A stretch of 64,000 bases of DNA, taken from contig NC_134174.1 in assembly GCF_964188355.1 (NCBI RefSeq), forward strand, positions 64,027,225-64,091,224, written 5' to 3'. Below the pieces are notes generated by a model. That model made no database searches. It was given only the letters and a program-made list of their open reading frames with translations, and was not told the DNA's origin. The stretch is from Buteo buteo. Taxonomy: Eukaryota; Chordata; Aves; Accipitriformes; Accipitridae. The position numbers were made by a program, and so were the translations under genes. The first letter of the stretch is position 1, and the number at the start of each line of letters is the position of its first letter. This document shows, in pieces, positions 12,301 through 24,468 of the stretch.

Positions 12301-15300
12301 CCAGAGAGTAGGTTTAACTGGATTTATATGGGATCATTCCTTGAAAATGAGATATGGATTTGCAGATCAGTTGTGCTTGCTCCCCCTAAGTTTGTGGGTC
12401 ATGATACTATTCTTAAGTAACTGCTATTTGTGTATGTCTTACTTTTAAATACTCAGCCTTAGACGTGAAGAAGCAGCATGATATTCATAAAATGCTAGAC
12501 GTGATTTTCCTAATGAGGTGCTCGGTGTCTGTAACCACTTCTGAAAATGCTGGTCTATGTTTAATTAATTTTACCAGATATTGTACGATGTCAGGACTTA
12601 CTACTACCAGTTTTATTTCCTTAAAATGGGACATTAAATCATTATCTCCTGATTTCTAACCCATCAGATATAACTTCATTTTTAATGACAAATTCAGTAA
12701 AAAAAATAATTTTAGCTGCAGATATGAAAATTGACACAAGTAAGCATAAACAAATATGATGTGATGTATAATTAGTTACCATTTACTTTTAAATCTTTAT
12801 GGGAAACCCACAGGAGGATTATAGGTTCTTATAACTTCTTAAGAGATTCTGACCTTATTATTTGCGCTCATATTTAGGATTAGAATTTTTTTCCACATGA
12901 CGGTTATTGCGGTACGATATAAATCATGAAATTCCATAGGCTACTACTGCTATTATGGTGCAGACCCCAGCTGCCTTCAGCAGTTACTCATTGCGCTCAC
13001 AGAAGCGGTAGTATTTCTGCAAACATTGTGTCCTACCATGTGTCAGCCACCCCAGATAAGACCACACCACTGAAGTCGGGGAATCCAGGGGGTGGTCTGG
13101 GTGAGCAGGTCAGGGATGCTGGGGTAATGACTGGAGCTACCAGGGATTTCAGCGCTGGTCCACGTGGCAACACTGAATCTCCTCTGAAGTATTTTGTCTT
13201 TGGCCCTTAAAATGGGAGCCACATTGATTTTACTACAGCCGTAGCAGATGTTCATCTGAAAGCTGCTGGCCCAGATCGGGCAGAACTGACTATTATGTCA
13301 ACTTTTCCTGACAGACCGTCATCTTCTTGGAAACCCTCAGTGACAAAGACACCACAGCCACCTCTGGTAATCTCTTCCCGTGCTCCACTATTATTAGTCT
13401 TTTCCTTTTACCCTATCTTGAACTTCCTCATCATGACTTAAAGCTACTGCTTCTTGTCTTATAGGGTGCTGAGGGAGAATCACCTCTTCTTTCAATAATG
13501 TTTTATATGTTTGAAAATCTATCGTGTTTACCCTCACTCTTCTCTGAAGTAGAAAAAAAGGAAAGTAATTCCAGTTTGACAGCCAGCAAGAAAAACCATA
13601 TGATGCAATCAGTTAACAGAGACTTCAGAGGGGAGTTACCCATGAACCAAGAATGTGAACACCTCTGACTTTCATAGACAATCATGCCAGGTTCAAATTC
13701 CTATATGGAACTCTTCGATTGCTTTCTGCAGAAACCTTAAGCACATCCTAAATCTGATATTCAACAGTCTAAAGTAGAGTTTAGAAATAATTAAAGCTTT
13801 CTGTGATATTTCTAGACCTTTTCCGTTTGTTTCACAAGCACAGCGACATGATATCTCAATCCACAGTCCTGATACCAAGGGAAACCAATGGGAAGAAGCT
13901 TTTTTTTTGCACTTTCCTACCTCCTTGTGTCCATTAAAGCCAAAGGTTTGGGTAGTTTCCTCACAGGTCGCTATAACACCCTGTAATGTAACGCTCCAGA
14001 TAAGGCTGAAGTAACGATATCACAGCAGGGCTATCAGCCCCGTGTGTTAGTCTTCACAATAGATTTCACAGTTGTCATACGTACGTCTGACAGACTTTAA
14101 AAGTCAAAGATAAACAATTATTGAGTGGAAACAGAAAGCAGCTCAAATGTGATATTACCTCAGCTGTGCACAGTGCTAAGCTCTATTTAAAACTGTCATC
14201 CATGCAACTGCATCTGTTGAACAAAACCGGTACCGAGGAACATTTTGTTTGACAAAGTAAATGAGAAAAAAGATAAACTACAGAGAAGATTATTCCCCCT
14301 GTAGATTCAGTTTGATAACTAATAGTGTATTTAAGTAGGATAAAAGAAACAAAACTTCAATTGTAGGAAGCGAATGGAGGAATCCAGCTTTGCCATCAAT
14401 ATCTCCTCCGATCCATTTCTACCACAGCCCCCCTTGGCGAGAGCGTAATCTCTCAGCAGACGTTGCAGGATTGCTTCTCAGCAATGGTAGGGGACTGTCT
14501 CAGGGGCCTCTCTGCTTCTGTTTGTGCCTTCTCACAATACCAGACTTATAATACCATATATATTTAATGAAAAAGAGTAACGGCAGAGAAAGGAGACTGC
14601 GCAGCCCCTGGTGAGTCAGGGTAAACGTGAACACTTTCTTCATCAGCGTGTCCTAACTGTTAACCTAACAGGTTAACACTAACATTCTGGCAGTGATAAA
14701 AGGTGCAGACTTATTTACTACACACTAAGAGCAGTGATTCATTTTACCTAGGTCTTCAAACAGATGTCAAAGAGTTTAGGTCACTAAAGGTGTATCTAGC
14801 AGTGATGTATGATGCTGTGTATAAATACCAATTACTTGAGCTGTCAGGTCTACAGAGAGAAAGATCAGCAAAAGAGCCTATAGGAGAAGCTGAGGATTAG
14901 GGGAAAAACAGGAAAAAAGAGGAAATTATACTAAAACACAACCAGCCCTAGACTGGTGACACCCTGGAAGGGCAATTCTTCCCCTTGACGGGGACAGAAA
15001 TCAAGGTCCCTGTACTCCCCTTCCCCACGGGTGCTTCTGCACTGCTACCTCCATGCTTCCTTCTGCAGCCTCTGCTCACTCAGCTCCCTTAAAGTCTGGC
15101 AGTTCCCCATATCTATAGACCTAGATAAGAACTAGTCTGTGACTTGGTAAGTGTTTACCGTGTTAAAAATAATTAGACTGTGTGATTAATGCTCCTTGAT
15201 TTTTCTTGTTCCTTGTCAGTGCCTTTTAAACAATTATCATATTAATAAAGAATCAATGATATGTCAGTGACTAAAATAGTGTTTGAAGAAATGAGGGCAA

Positions 15301-16519
15301 TGTACTAATCAGAACTCCATTACATTGACACTGAAAAATTACGGCCAGATATAGGCTTTGAACACTTGACTTTTTCTTCTTCTGGTTTGCTTTAATTGGA
15401 AATTTAAGAAAATGGTTTTGCCTTTAGATAACATTGCTCAGATTATTTTCAGCTCTGCTTGGAGTGCCACGTTATTATTTTTTTTAATTCTTAAGAGTCA
15501 AAAGCTACTCTAAGATTACAGGGAATAAGGGTCTGACTGGTTTCTTCAAAGTCCTTTTCATCAGACTAGTGATACTGTATGGAAAACTCTTGGATGGGGA
15601 ACAGCATAAAAACTTGGGACAACAGACAGAATACATATAAACCAGAAAAAAAAGCTCACACTTTTCGGAGCTGCTAACTCTTCTCAAAGAAGAATCTTCT
15701 GAAGACTTATTCCTTTCTGTCAATACTGTGTTATCCTGAAATCTTTGACAAAGGTCATGCACCGTTATTCACGTAATAAGATATTTTTAAAAATTTATAG
15801 TTAATTTGAAGTTGTCTGCAAATAGTTACTTTTAGTAAAATACCCCCGAGCAGCATCCATGGCAGAGGCTGCTGGTTTACAAGGCAGTTGAGTAGCAGAG
15901 TGATAGCTGCTGTATGAAACTGCTGGCTAGGAAACTAGACCTGGTATCGTGGTGAGCCTGATTTTCTATTATTTGGGTCCTTCTCTCAATCTTTTTTTTT
16001 TTATTATTTTGTAATGGATCATCAGGCAATTATACTTGTTACCTCCATTACCTATTTCTCAGGAATGTTGTTTCGGATAGTTGCTTTTTTAACACATAGC
16101 AACCAGCACTCCTTATGAAAATATTCACATGCCATGACATACATGGAGAGAAAAGGCCACCAGCATCTTTAAAGAACACTCCTCTACTCAACATACACGA
16201 GAATTTGGTACCTGTGAGTGTGCCAGTTGTGCAAAGAGGAGCACACGGAGGGAAGCAGAGACTCCTGTTGTGATCTTGAAATGTAGTTGGTGTGCTGTCT
16301 GACACGTCATTTAAAAATAGATAGAAGGGATCCTCAGGGGTCATCCAATTTATCTTTCTATCTCCTTCTGTCTAAACTACCTGGCCATTTTTTGATTCAT
16401 CTCTGAGCAACTTTCAACAACACAGATCCTGCCTTCATTTATTTTGTCCTTTTTATTTCCACCCACTGCCACCCCCAGCCATCCCAGGTGATGCATTTCA
16501 TACTTCACCTTTGGCGTAC
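9371..16519. other. Unique AT-rich non-coding sequence
   Basis: No gene, RNA gene or confident repeat is seen. The largest frames (minus strand 16048-16344, plus strand 12926-13210) are under 100 codons and show no recognisable domain. The region around 15140-15370 is complex AT-rich sequence containing ATTA cores and no simple repeats, which would be compatible with a conserved non-coding element. Confidence 0.5.
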
Positions 16520-16650
16520 GAGGGAATTGAAGGCTGAGAGAGGTCCTTCAGGTCACCTCGCCTGATGTCCTGGCACATCATACATCGCGGATTACAGCAC
16601 CAGTTTACTCTGCAGCTGTGCAACAAATCTGGGCCTGAAAAGACCAAACC
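16520..16650 (-). mobile_element. Possible very old CR1-like fragment
   Basis: The words gaggtccttcaggtcacc, cctgatgtcctggcacatca and the following 80 bases resemble, with many mismatches, the reverse-complemented 3' region of ancient CR1/L3-type LINEs found in birds and turtles. The match rests on a few short blocks in the right order. It may be coincidental. Confidence 0.25.
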
Positions 16651-18612
16651 ATACCTGATCCCATTACAAGCCTGAGGGGAAAGATAACGTTCTTCTTGGC
16701 AGCTGGACACTAACTTCCACAAAATGCATTAAAATGTAGCCCAGCCGTTGCTTTTATTTCTCTTTAGAGCATTTAACCTTTTAAGTACGCTGAAGTGTTA
16801 CTGTAAAGAAAACATTCAGAACCTATATTCTTTAAGCACCGCAATATAGCTATTTTCAAGTATGGTCTGTGAGCTGGCACATTGCCCAGGAGAGCAGCTT
16901 ATAACTGCTCTCACAATGAGTTTTGTTCGTAAAGTAAGTCGGTCTTGATATGTTTTCAGGGAACGTCCAGGGTGAGCATAGGCAGCCCAGGTAAATAATT
17001 TCTGATTAATCACAGTTCCCTCACTCCATTCCTTGCCTCTCTCTCTGAGCTCTTTCCTTGACATTTCGGTGTTTACTTCATCAGTAGACTTGAGAGGATG
17101 TAGTCGGTATTTCTAACTTGAACCTATTAAGCAGAAATGCTTAACAGCAGCAATAATTTACAAGATAGATAGGAAGGCAGGGAGTGGTGACAAGACTTTC
17201 CGAGCAAGTGCAATATTAAACCAAGCCAAAGTTTCACCTAGAGAAAAATGTAGCACAGCTCCAAGCCAATGTAGACCTGTGCATCGTTTCAGGTCAACAT
17301 CAGCTTTTTTCAGCAGAGTCATATGCAGTATGTAATTTATCTTAGAGAACTTGGGCTTGTTCTTGGTGACGATTTTCTTTTTAGAACATATAGCATTATT
17401 CCCATTGCTTTTTGTATATGGGGAAAATACCACACACCACGTGTACATCCAACAAAGTCAAATAAAGCTAATTTAAATTGTGAATTAATACTATGCAAAG
17501 GCAAAATTTATTTGCGTGTTCAAATTAATAGTCCAATATCCAAATGTGCAACTCGGAGTGTCATCAAACACAATGTTAATGTCTCAGTCACTCAACTGCC
17601 TATTTTATATCACATGGTAAAAGTTCCTGTTGCACTTTATCCTTGCGAAACCTAAATGTTAATGCAAAGATAAGCTTGCTTTTTTTCCTGACCTGTATAG
17701 CTTCAGTAAAAGTGTGAACTAAGTTCTCGTTACAGAATCCTTGATAAGTAATAGGTAAAATGTTAGCACCATCCACGATATTGTCTGCAAAGATGGCAGT
17801 TAGGAAAAAAAGCTACCAAAAACAAACCCAGGAGTTTTTGCATCAAAAGCTGAAGAAATCCAACTTACAAACAAATAAGATCTCTCTGCTTTTTTACGCT
17901 TACTCATTAGAATATAACTTCCATTATCTTTATATGGTGGCTATTATATATGCTTCTAAAATTTCAGCAACTTTTATAAGATAACATTTTTACAGCCGAG
18001 GTGGTCCTCTTGATACCGGATTTGATATAAATGCATCAGGCAGACTGTTATGATTGACAGGTGCCACTTCAGAGCTCTAGTTTGCCAAAAACTTGATGGG
18101 GAGTAATTTTTGTTTGGAAGCAAACGAGCACTTTGTTTTTAGCCACTTGGTACTCAAACCAAGTTGTTAATTGCTGATTTTGTAATGTTCCCTGTTATTC
18201 CATGTAACTGAGGATCCAGGAATTTTCCCCAAATCATGCATTTATAAGAGCTGAGCATTGCTTTTCTTCGTATTTATTTGGTAAATTGCTTGTGCAGTTC
18301 TCAGGTCTACTTCTTATTAGTGATGTCTGGAGGCTGGTTTTTAGCAAGATGTAAAGCTACTAGGATTGAGGTTTATTAGCAAATAAATCAGATAGGCTGG
18401 TTGAATTCATTCAAGAGAATTAACTTTCCAATCTACTGTAAAGCACCCACCAAAATAAGGATTGTGACCAGAGCTGCTGCATTCTTCTGTCCTCCGTGGT
18501 TTCCTTCTTGCTCAGTCCTTGCGTACATCTGATGGTAACAGTGGGTTGGAGGCTGCTTCTCTAGGACAAGATGTGCACTAAAATTCTGATGAGCAAGAAG
18601 TCGTTACGAGGA
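16651..18612. other. Unique AT-rich non-coding sequence
   Basis: No gene is seen. Overlapping frames of about 100 codons on opposite strands (17158-17448 minus, 17323-17655 plus) show no domain and no splice context. No repeat is recognised up to the LTR that begins at 18613. Confidence 0.5.
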
Positions 18613-19281
18613 TGTCATGAATGGGTGATTTAGATTGCTTAAAGAATCACCATCAAAGCTATTAGCGAAAGTGGTTTTAATATGATGTTGTAAAAGTGTG
18701 ACTCAATAAAGTTTGATGGCAAGGTTCACTGTATTACTGTACAGCACAACCATTTGAACAATGATTCAAAAGTACCAAGGCACACATCAAAGTTACCATA
18801 CTACAAGTTTATGCGCAATATCAGTTGCTTACCAAGGATCTGCCGTTGGTAAAAGGTCTATTTGCTTCGAGGAGTGACCTTGAGAGGTGTCCCAGCTCAA
18901 GGGGAGATCACCTCCACGCAGCCGCGCTGCCTAGCAGGGAGAGCTCAAAGAAGGCTTACTTAGGCTGTAGTATTTATGGAATAAAGTGGTTGGCTTGTAG
19001 TCAAATTATACGCGATGGGAAAGGTATGCATGAGACTCCTTGTACCCACAACTTTCTTTGCTCCTTGATAAATAAGTCTTGGAAAAACCACCCCACTATT
19101 CACGTGTTAATCGCATGATGGGTGTTCCAAGCTCATATGCATCGATGCTCCTTTGTGGGTTCAGAGAACAGATTGGAACTAGCGGAGCTCTTGGCCTGGC
19201 TGCAGCTCAGGTCTTTGCCTCCTATAAAGCCTGGACCAAACTACGGCTAGTTTGGTTAAGGCATCAAATGCATCTGTCATA
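18613..19281 (+). mobile_element. Shorter LTR copy, same family as the LTR at 29050-30587
   Basis: The element begins TGTCATGAATGGGTGATTTA, closely matching the start of the larger LTR at 29050. Its first about 130 bases (through gcaaggttcactgtattact) and its last about 400 bases (from gaggtgtcccagctcaagg to gcatctgtcata) align in order with the ends of that element. It lacks most of the roughly 0.9-1 kb centre. The flanking 5-mers gagga (18608-18612) and gagaa (19282-19286) differ at one position, compatible with an eroded 5-bp target-site duplication. No retroviral coding sequence is attached, so it behaves as a solo LTR. The plus orientation is inferred only from sharing the orientation of the other copy. 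Confidence 0.7.
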
Positions 19282-22009
19282 GAGAAACCTGGAACTTCTC
19301 TTCTTCATCCCAGACCAAAGCAAGTCCTGGATTTGCTACTCCCACAAGTAAGCTACAAAAATGATGGGTTTAGTGAGAGGTTTTTTGATTAGTCCATAGC
19401 TAAGGAGTAGAAGACAATTTTGTAACTGGGTTGGCTGAGTTAGAATAGATTTGTTAAAGATCTCTGAACACTCGGAGAATTTTATCGACCTCCCTGAAGC
19501 TATTGCTTTATGTGGAATACACACATATCCTTTCTCCAACATCTAAAGCTGGAATAGGCAAAGTAAAACTCCAACTCATTTGCATGCAGAGATTTGTTCA
19601 TCTGTGAATCCCCCAAACTCCTTCTCTAATAAAACCCAGTCATGTGGCTGTTTGCAGATACCAGCAAACAACTGAAGTTGCAAGAGGGGGTTAGACCAGG
19701 ATTTGGAATTTTTGCAACACAGTCATGCATAATTTTTCCTCAATTGATTGAGGCAGCTGATTATCATTGAATAAAACAATTTCCTGATTTGAACTTATAC
19801 TCTACTTATGTTATTATCAACTATTTCTGCTGTTGGCCATGCCATACTGTAATTGTTCACCCCACAATTAAATGTGGCTTTTTTTTCTCCTTTATGCTAT
19901 TGCCTCACTGCAGATGCAGCCTTACAATGAGCTAGTCTGGGGTGCTCTCAGAGTTCTGGTTTCTGCTTAACAACTTGGAAAACTAAACAAACAAAATGTG
20001 TCCCTGTAAACCCCTCAAGGCTGACAGGCAAGCTGAGTATGAAATTTGCTACGTCCTAGCAGTTGTGCTGTCTGCTGATGAGGAATGCTATCTGTCAGCT
20101 TTCTTTTGCAGCTAATTTCTTAAAAATCAACCCCGTGCTGCAAGGAGGAGGTATGGAAGCTTTACCAAATAAAAAGCAAAAAGCTTTTGTTGTCTGGAAA
20201 ATATGATGCCATTCCTGCTTTTGTTCTGTTTCACCTGTGAAAAAAATAAAAGCACCCCAACTCTGAAAGAAGTGGGGAAAAAACATGAGCAAGAATCAAA
20301 TCTACCCCATGCTAGTAAGATCATCGCTTTTGTTCCCTTTGTGTGCTTTATTGAAGCGCTTAAAAAACATAGCATCTCCTGAAACTACAAAGAAGTTTCA
20401 CTGACAAGTGTAATAAAGCAATTTGCAGTAAACACTGGCTTCTCTTTATCTGTTTCTGCTTAGGAGAAGAACAGAACAGCATAATCTGACTCTCCTTCTT
20501 CAGTCTTTTCCATACCCTCAGTTATCTTGGGGTAAGTTTGCGGTGTCAGCATTGATTTAAAAATTAATTATCATCACAGTGCTCGCAACACTTTGGAACA
20601 GTTATTGAGAAGCTAAAAATGAGGATGAACTTCTAAGTGTCCATCTCTTCATGGCAGACATCAGTGAAACATCCCAGTGACCTATGGGCAGCCCACTACT
20701 GGAATGGTCCATAGGTGGGAGCAGAAAGCAAGTCCTGATCACAGGGAGACATGTGGATCCTGGCCTCACAGCAAACTGTTGCTCCCAGATTTATGGGAAC
20801 TGTCTCTGGCTTCTTCACAAAATGCAGCATTTTTTCTACCAGAAAATTTAGTGCACAATGCTTTTGCTTGCCAAGGTAGATTTCAGAGTGAATATAAAGC
20901 CTCCAGCAAGGTAGTAAAAATTTATGTATAAGATAATGGGAATAGGTTAGTAAAGTCCAGGAATTGTAACACAAAAAAATTTCTTTTGCATGAGAAATAA
21001 AAAGCAAATGGAAAATGGTAATGTGCATTTTGACCTTAGAAGACCCCTGCATAAATTGCTAAAATAGAAGAGTTCTTTGCTATATTCATAGTTTTCTTAA
21101 TCAAAGAGATTCTTTGGGCAAGGAGTGCTTTACAATGTTTAGACGAGGGTTAGGAGGACACAGAGGCCCCAGAGAATTTTGTGTCTTCACCCTTATGCAA
21201 GCTGTTTTCCTCTTATGGATGTTTGCTGTTATCATGGGATGCCTGATTTAAACACAGATACCTAAGGCTGTGCTGTGCTTAGCTAAAGCACATGCTGGAA
21301 CACCGTTTTCCCGATCAAAGCGTGCTCTCACGTCATTCTTCTCATCACTTCCCCACCTCTTCACCTCGTACCATCATTTATGCTACCCCCTGCATGTTAG
21401 CTTTTCTTCCAGCATTGAAAACAATTGGGATGTGATAGGCACCCCTCCTTTAGTCCCCATCCACCCTTGTATATGCATTATTTTTGGACCTCACTGGAGT
21501 GTCTTGAATTTATTCAGTTAGGCTGCCACTTACCCTTTTCCCTCTTTGACTGATGAGCTTCCATTATATGTGCAATTTCTGTTTTTATTACCAAACTGTA
21601 GTATTTTATATTGTCATATTTGGAGTGATTATACGTATTGACTATGTGCTTTCCTGATTACAAGCTTCCCTTGTGAAGAGTTCCATCAGCACCTTGATTT
21701 TCTTTCCTATTTTTTTCTAACCATCTCAAAATCTGAGCGCTTTACTGGGTTTTTGTTAGCAGTGAACTTGACCTTGAGATGGTATTCAGATATAAGCTTA
21801 GAGTTTCTTTTAGGTACACGTCAGTTGCTGAGTGGTCTATATTTTCCACTAGTAGAAAGTGAAATACCTCAACTGATGTCAAAGGAAGAAACTACAACTC
21901 AGACAGAATTTTTAAAAACTTAATTCAAAAGCATTTTTTACAATTAATTCATTACTCCCAGTCTTTCCTGATTTCAGCCACTGGAGGAAGACTGCTTCTA
22001 ATTAGAGTC
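19282..22009. other. Unique non-coding sequence between two LTRs
   Basis: No internal retroviral genes lie between the LTR ending at 19281 and the unrelated LTR-like element beginning near 22010. Frames such as 20696-21052 (minus, 118 codons) and 20677-20931 (plus) overlap each other and have no recognisable domain. I see no other repeat. Confidence 0.5.
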
Positions 22010-22769
22010 TCACTCCCGAAGGGGAGGAGGAGCAGAGATTCCCCTGCAGCCCGTGGTGATGAAGACCACGGTGAGGCAGGCTGTCCCCCTGCAGCCCAGG
22101 GAGGTCCACGGGGGAGCAGATCTCCACCTGCAGCCCTATGGAGGGATCCCATGCCGGAGCATGGGAATGCCTGAAGAAGGCTGGGACCCTGTGGGAAGCC
22201 TGTGCTGGAGCAGGTTTTCTGGCAGGACTTGTGACCCCACGGGGGACCCACGCTGGAGCAGGCTGTGCCCGAAGGACTGCAGCCCATGGGAAGGACCCAA
22301 GCTGATGCAGTTCATGGAGGACTGTCTCCCGTGGGAGGGACCCCACGGTGGAGCAGGGGAAGAGTGAGGAGTCCTCCCCCTGAGGAGGAAGGAGCGGCAG
22401 AGACAATGTGTGATGAACTGACCGTAACCCCCATTCCCCGTCCCCCTGCACTGCTGGGGGAGAAGAGGTGGAGAAAACTGGGAGCGAAGTTGAGCCTGGG
22501 AAGAAGGGAGGGTTGGGGGAAAGGTATTTTAAGATTTGGTTTTATTTCTCATTATCCTACTCTGATTTGATTAATAATCAAAATTAAATTAATTTTCCCC
22601 AAGTCAAGTCTGTTTTGCCCGTGACGGTAATTGGTGAGTGATTTCTCCCTGTCCTTATCTCGACCCATGAGCCTTTTGCTATATTTTCTCTCCCCTGTCC
22701 AGCTGAGGAGGGCAGTGGCAGAGCAGCTTTGGTGGGGACCTCGCCTCCAGCCAGGGTCAGCCCACCACA
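22010..22769 (+). mobile_element. Avian ERV-type LTR with internal minisatellite, probably 5'-truncated
   Basis: This is an abrupt GC-rich island in AT-rich DNA. Its left part is built of loosely repeated units of the type acccacgctggagcagg / ccccacggtggagcagg / gcagcccatgggaaggaccc. After about 22390 it turns into a conserved block (gatgaactgaccgtaaccccc), then a T-rich stretch with ttttatttctcattatcctac. A block reading ctgtccttatctcgacccat and gtccagctgaggagggcagtgg follows, and it ends near ccagggtcagcccaccaca. That order is the layout I know from a common avian retroviral LTR: U3 with tandem repeats, then an R/U5-like tail ending in CA. The usual AATAAA is not intact. The left boundary is uncertain and the true TG start appears to be missing. 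Long open frames on both strands here (22002-22451, 22053-22367, 22265-22570) are by-products of GC-rich repeats. Confidence 0.65.
22080..22360 (+). repeat. Degenerate minisatellite inside the LTR
   Basis: Several imperfect copies of a unit around 40-60 bp share the core gctggagcagg and the phrases cagcccatgggaaggaccc, gtgggaagcc and gtgggagggacccca. The units have drifted and vary in length, so a precise copy number cannot be given by eye. Confidence 0.6.
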
Positions 22770-24366
22770 CCACACCAGCTGTGGCCCAAGAGGGCGATAT
22801 ATCCAAATACATTAGTGTTGCAGAAAAGATCCAAGTTGGGGAGGGGAGAGTCTGCATTTTAAGAAAACACCGAGATCCCAGGGATTGTGATGTATTTCTC
22901 ATAGGACTGTGAGAGCCTGTGTAGGTCTTAGTGTCCTCGTGAAGTAATTTCACAGCAGTTCTTTGACAAGGGACAGAAGGACCTGAGGCAGCCTATACCA
23001 GGGAATAAACACACGCAGCAAAGTCATTTTACTAAATAGATTATTGTGGGAAAATATGATTTTCATGACAGGTATTTGTTGCAAATTCAGGTCTGGTGTA
23101 GACAATAGCTTAAGGAAAAGATGAAAATGGAAATATCCTTTACAAGTTAAGATACTTTCGGTTTTAATCTTAAAGCAAGAAATTTAACAACAACAAAAAA
23201 AAATTAAGAGGTTTAAAACAGTTGTTCTAAAACAAAGTAACATGGTTTTGGTCAGCTTTTGTACCATGTAATGGTCCCCATGCTTCAGACACAGGACAAG
23301 GAACAGTTGGTGGTTTTCATTTCTTGGGCAAGCGAAGTAGGTGTGCCTACAGATTTTTGCCTTTACTTCTGGCAGTCCCAGTATAGAAATTCTCTAATCC
23401 ATTTCAAGCACATAATTATTCTGAGAAACCTACTGAGGCTAGAAATGGAAAAGCCTAAGGTATGGAGGACCTGCTGGGCTGACATTACATGCCCAGCATG
23501 CGACCAGCATCGGGGAGACTGCGGCACTGTGGCCAGTACAGGGAGCCCTGTGGCTGTTGGCTGGAGCCTATACATGTACATTAGGAAAGGAACAGCTGCT
23601 GCTCAGAGAAGAAAATGATTTTGAGGGCTGCCTTATATGGTGTCAGCTTATAAAGTCCATGTTTATTCAGCCCTGCTTGTAAAGCCCATGCTGGTTGTAC
23701 TGGCTGTGACAGGAAATGAATGAGCACTGGCGAAGAAAGCCTTGATTGAGGGATGTGACAGTGTTCAGTTAAGTTATCGTTATTAATTTTATTCTTGGTA
23801 AATGTCCTGCTCTTCTCTGAGCATTGGGAATAACTTTGGGAGGTGGGCTTTTAAAACTTTTTTTTTCTCCAAAACTTGTAATACAATCAGTTATAAAAAA
23901 AAAAAACGCTAATGAAAATAATTTTAAAAATCCTTCATCTTTTTTTTAAATCATATTTATACTTCCTTGTATTACTGCTGTGGTGGGTGATTTGGAGTTC
24001 CCTGTGCAAATCTGGGCACACAAATGGGCAAAGGAAGGTGAATGTGAGTTGGAACAGGAGCAGGAGTAAAGAGCTTGATTTATGGGGGAAGCTTAAAAGA
24101 GAACAAAATTATTTTTGTGAGGGAAAGCAGCTCCCCACTCATCGCACATCGAGGTAGGATGAAACCAGTACAGAAAGCACAGGACCAGCACGTTAACACC
24201 AGAGCACAAGAACAGGTAGACAACACCACGCCTGAAGCTGAAGGACTGCAAGACTACTGACGTCTTCATCCAGCCTTTCCCGCAGGAGCCATGACTTTTG
24301 CGGGTAAAGGGGAAGCCTGGCACAGAGACAGCCGGTGTCGGAACCTGCTTCTCCAGGAATGGGACG
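22770..24366. other. Unique non-coding sequence
   Basis: No gene is seen. A plus-strand frame at 23259-23618 (119 codons) and a minus-strand frame at 24093-24404 have no recognisable domain. An A12 run lies near 23896-23907. Confidence 0.5.
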
Positions 24367-24468
24367 TCGAGCAACCTGGTCCAGTGGAAGGTGTCCCTGC
24401 CCATGGCGGGGGGTTGGAACTAGATGATCTTTAAGGTCCCTTCCAACCCAAACCGTTCTATGATTCTA
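24367..24468 (+). mobile_element. CR1 LINE 3' end, about 100 bp
   Basis: The sequence tcgagcaacctggtccagtg, then gtgtccctgcccatggc, ggggggttggaactagatg, atctttaaggtcccttcc and finally ccgttctatgattctac is the standard CR1 3' terminus in sense orientation, ending in the octamer-like tail without poly(A). Only the last about 100 bases are present, an extreme 5' truncation typical of CR1. The 132-codon plus-strand frame at 24424-24822 merely starts inside this fragment. Confidence 0.85.

Noticed and set aside
22002..22570. Overlapping long open frames on both strands
   Set aside because: They lie in the GC-rich repeat array of an LTR, where stop codons are rare on every frame.
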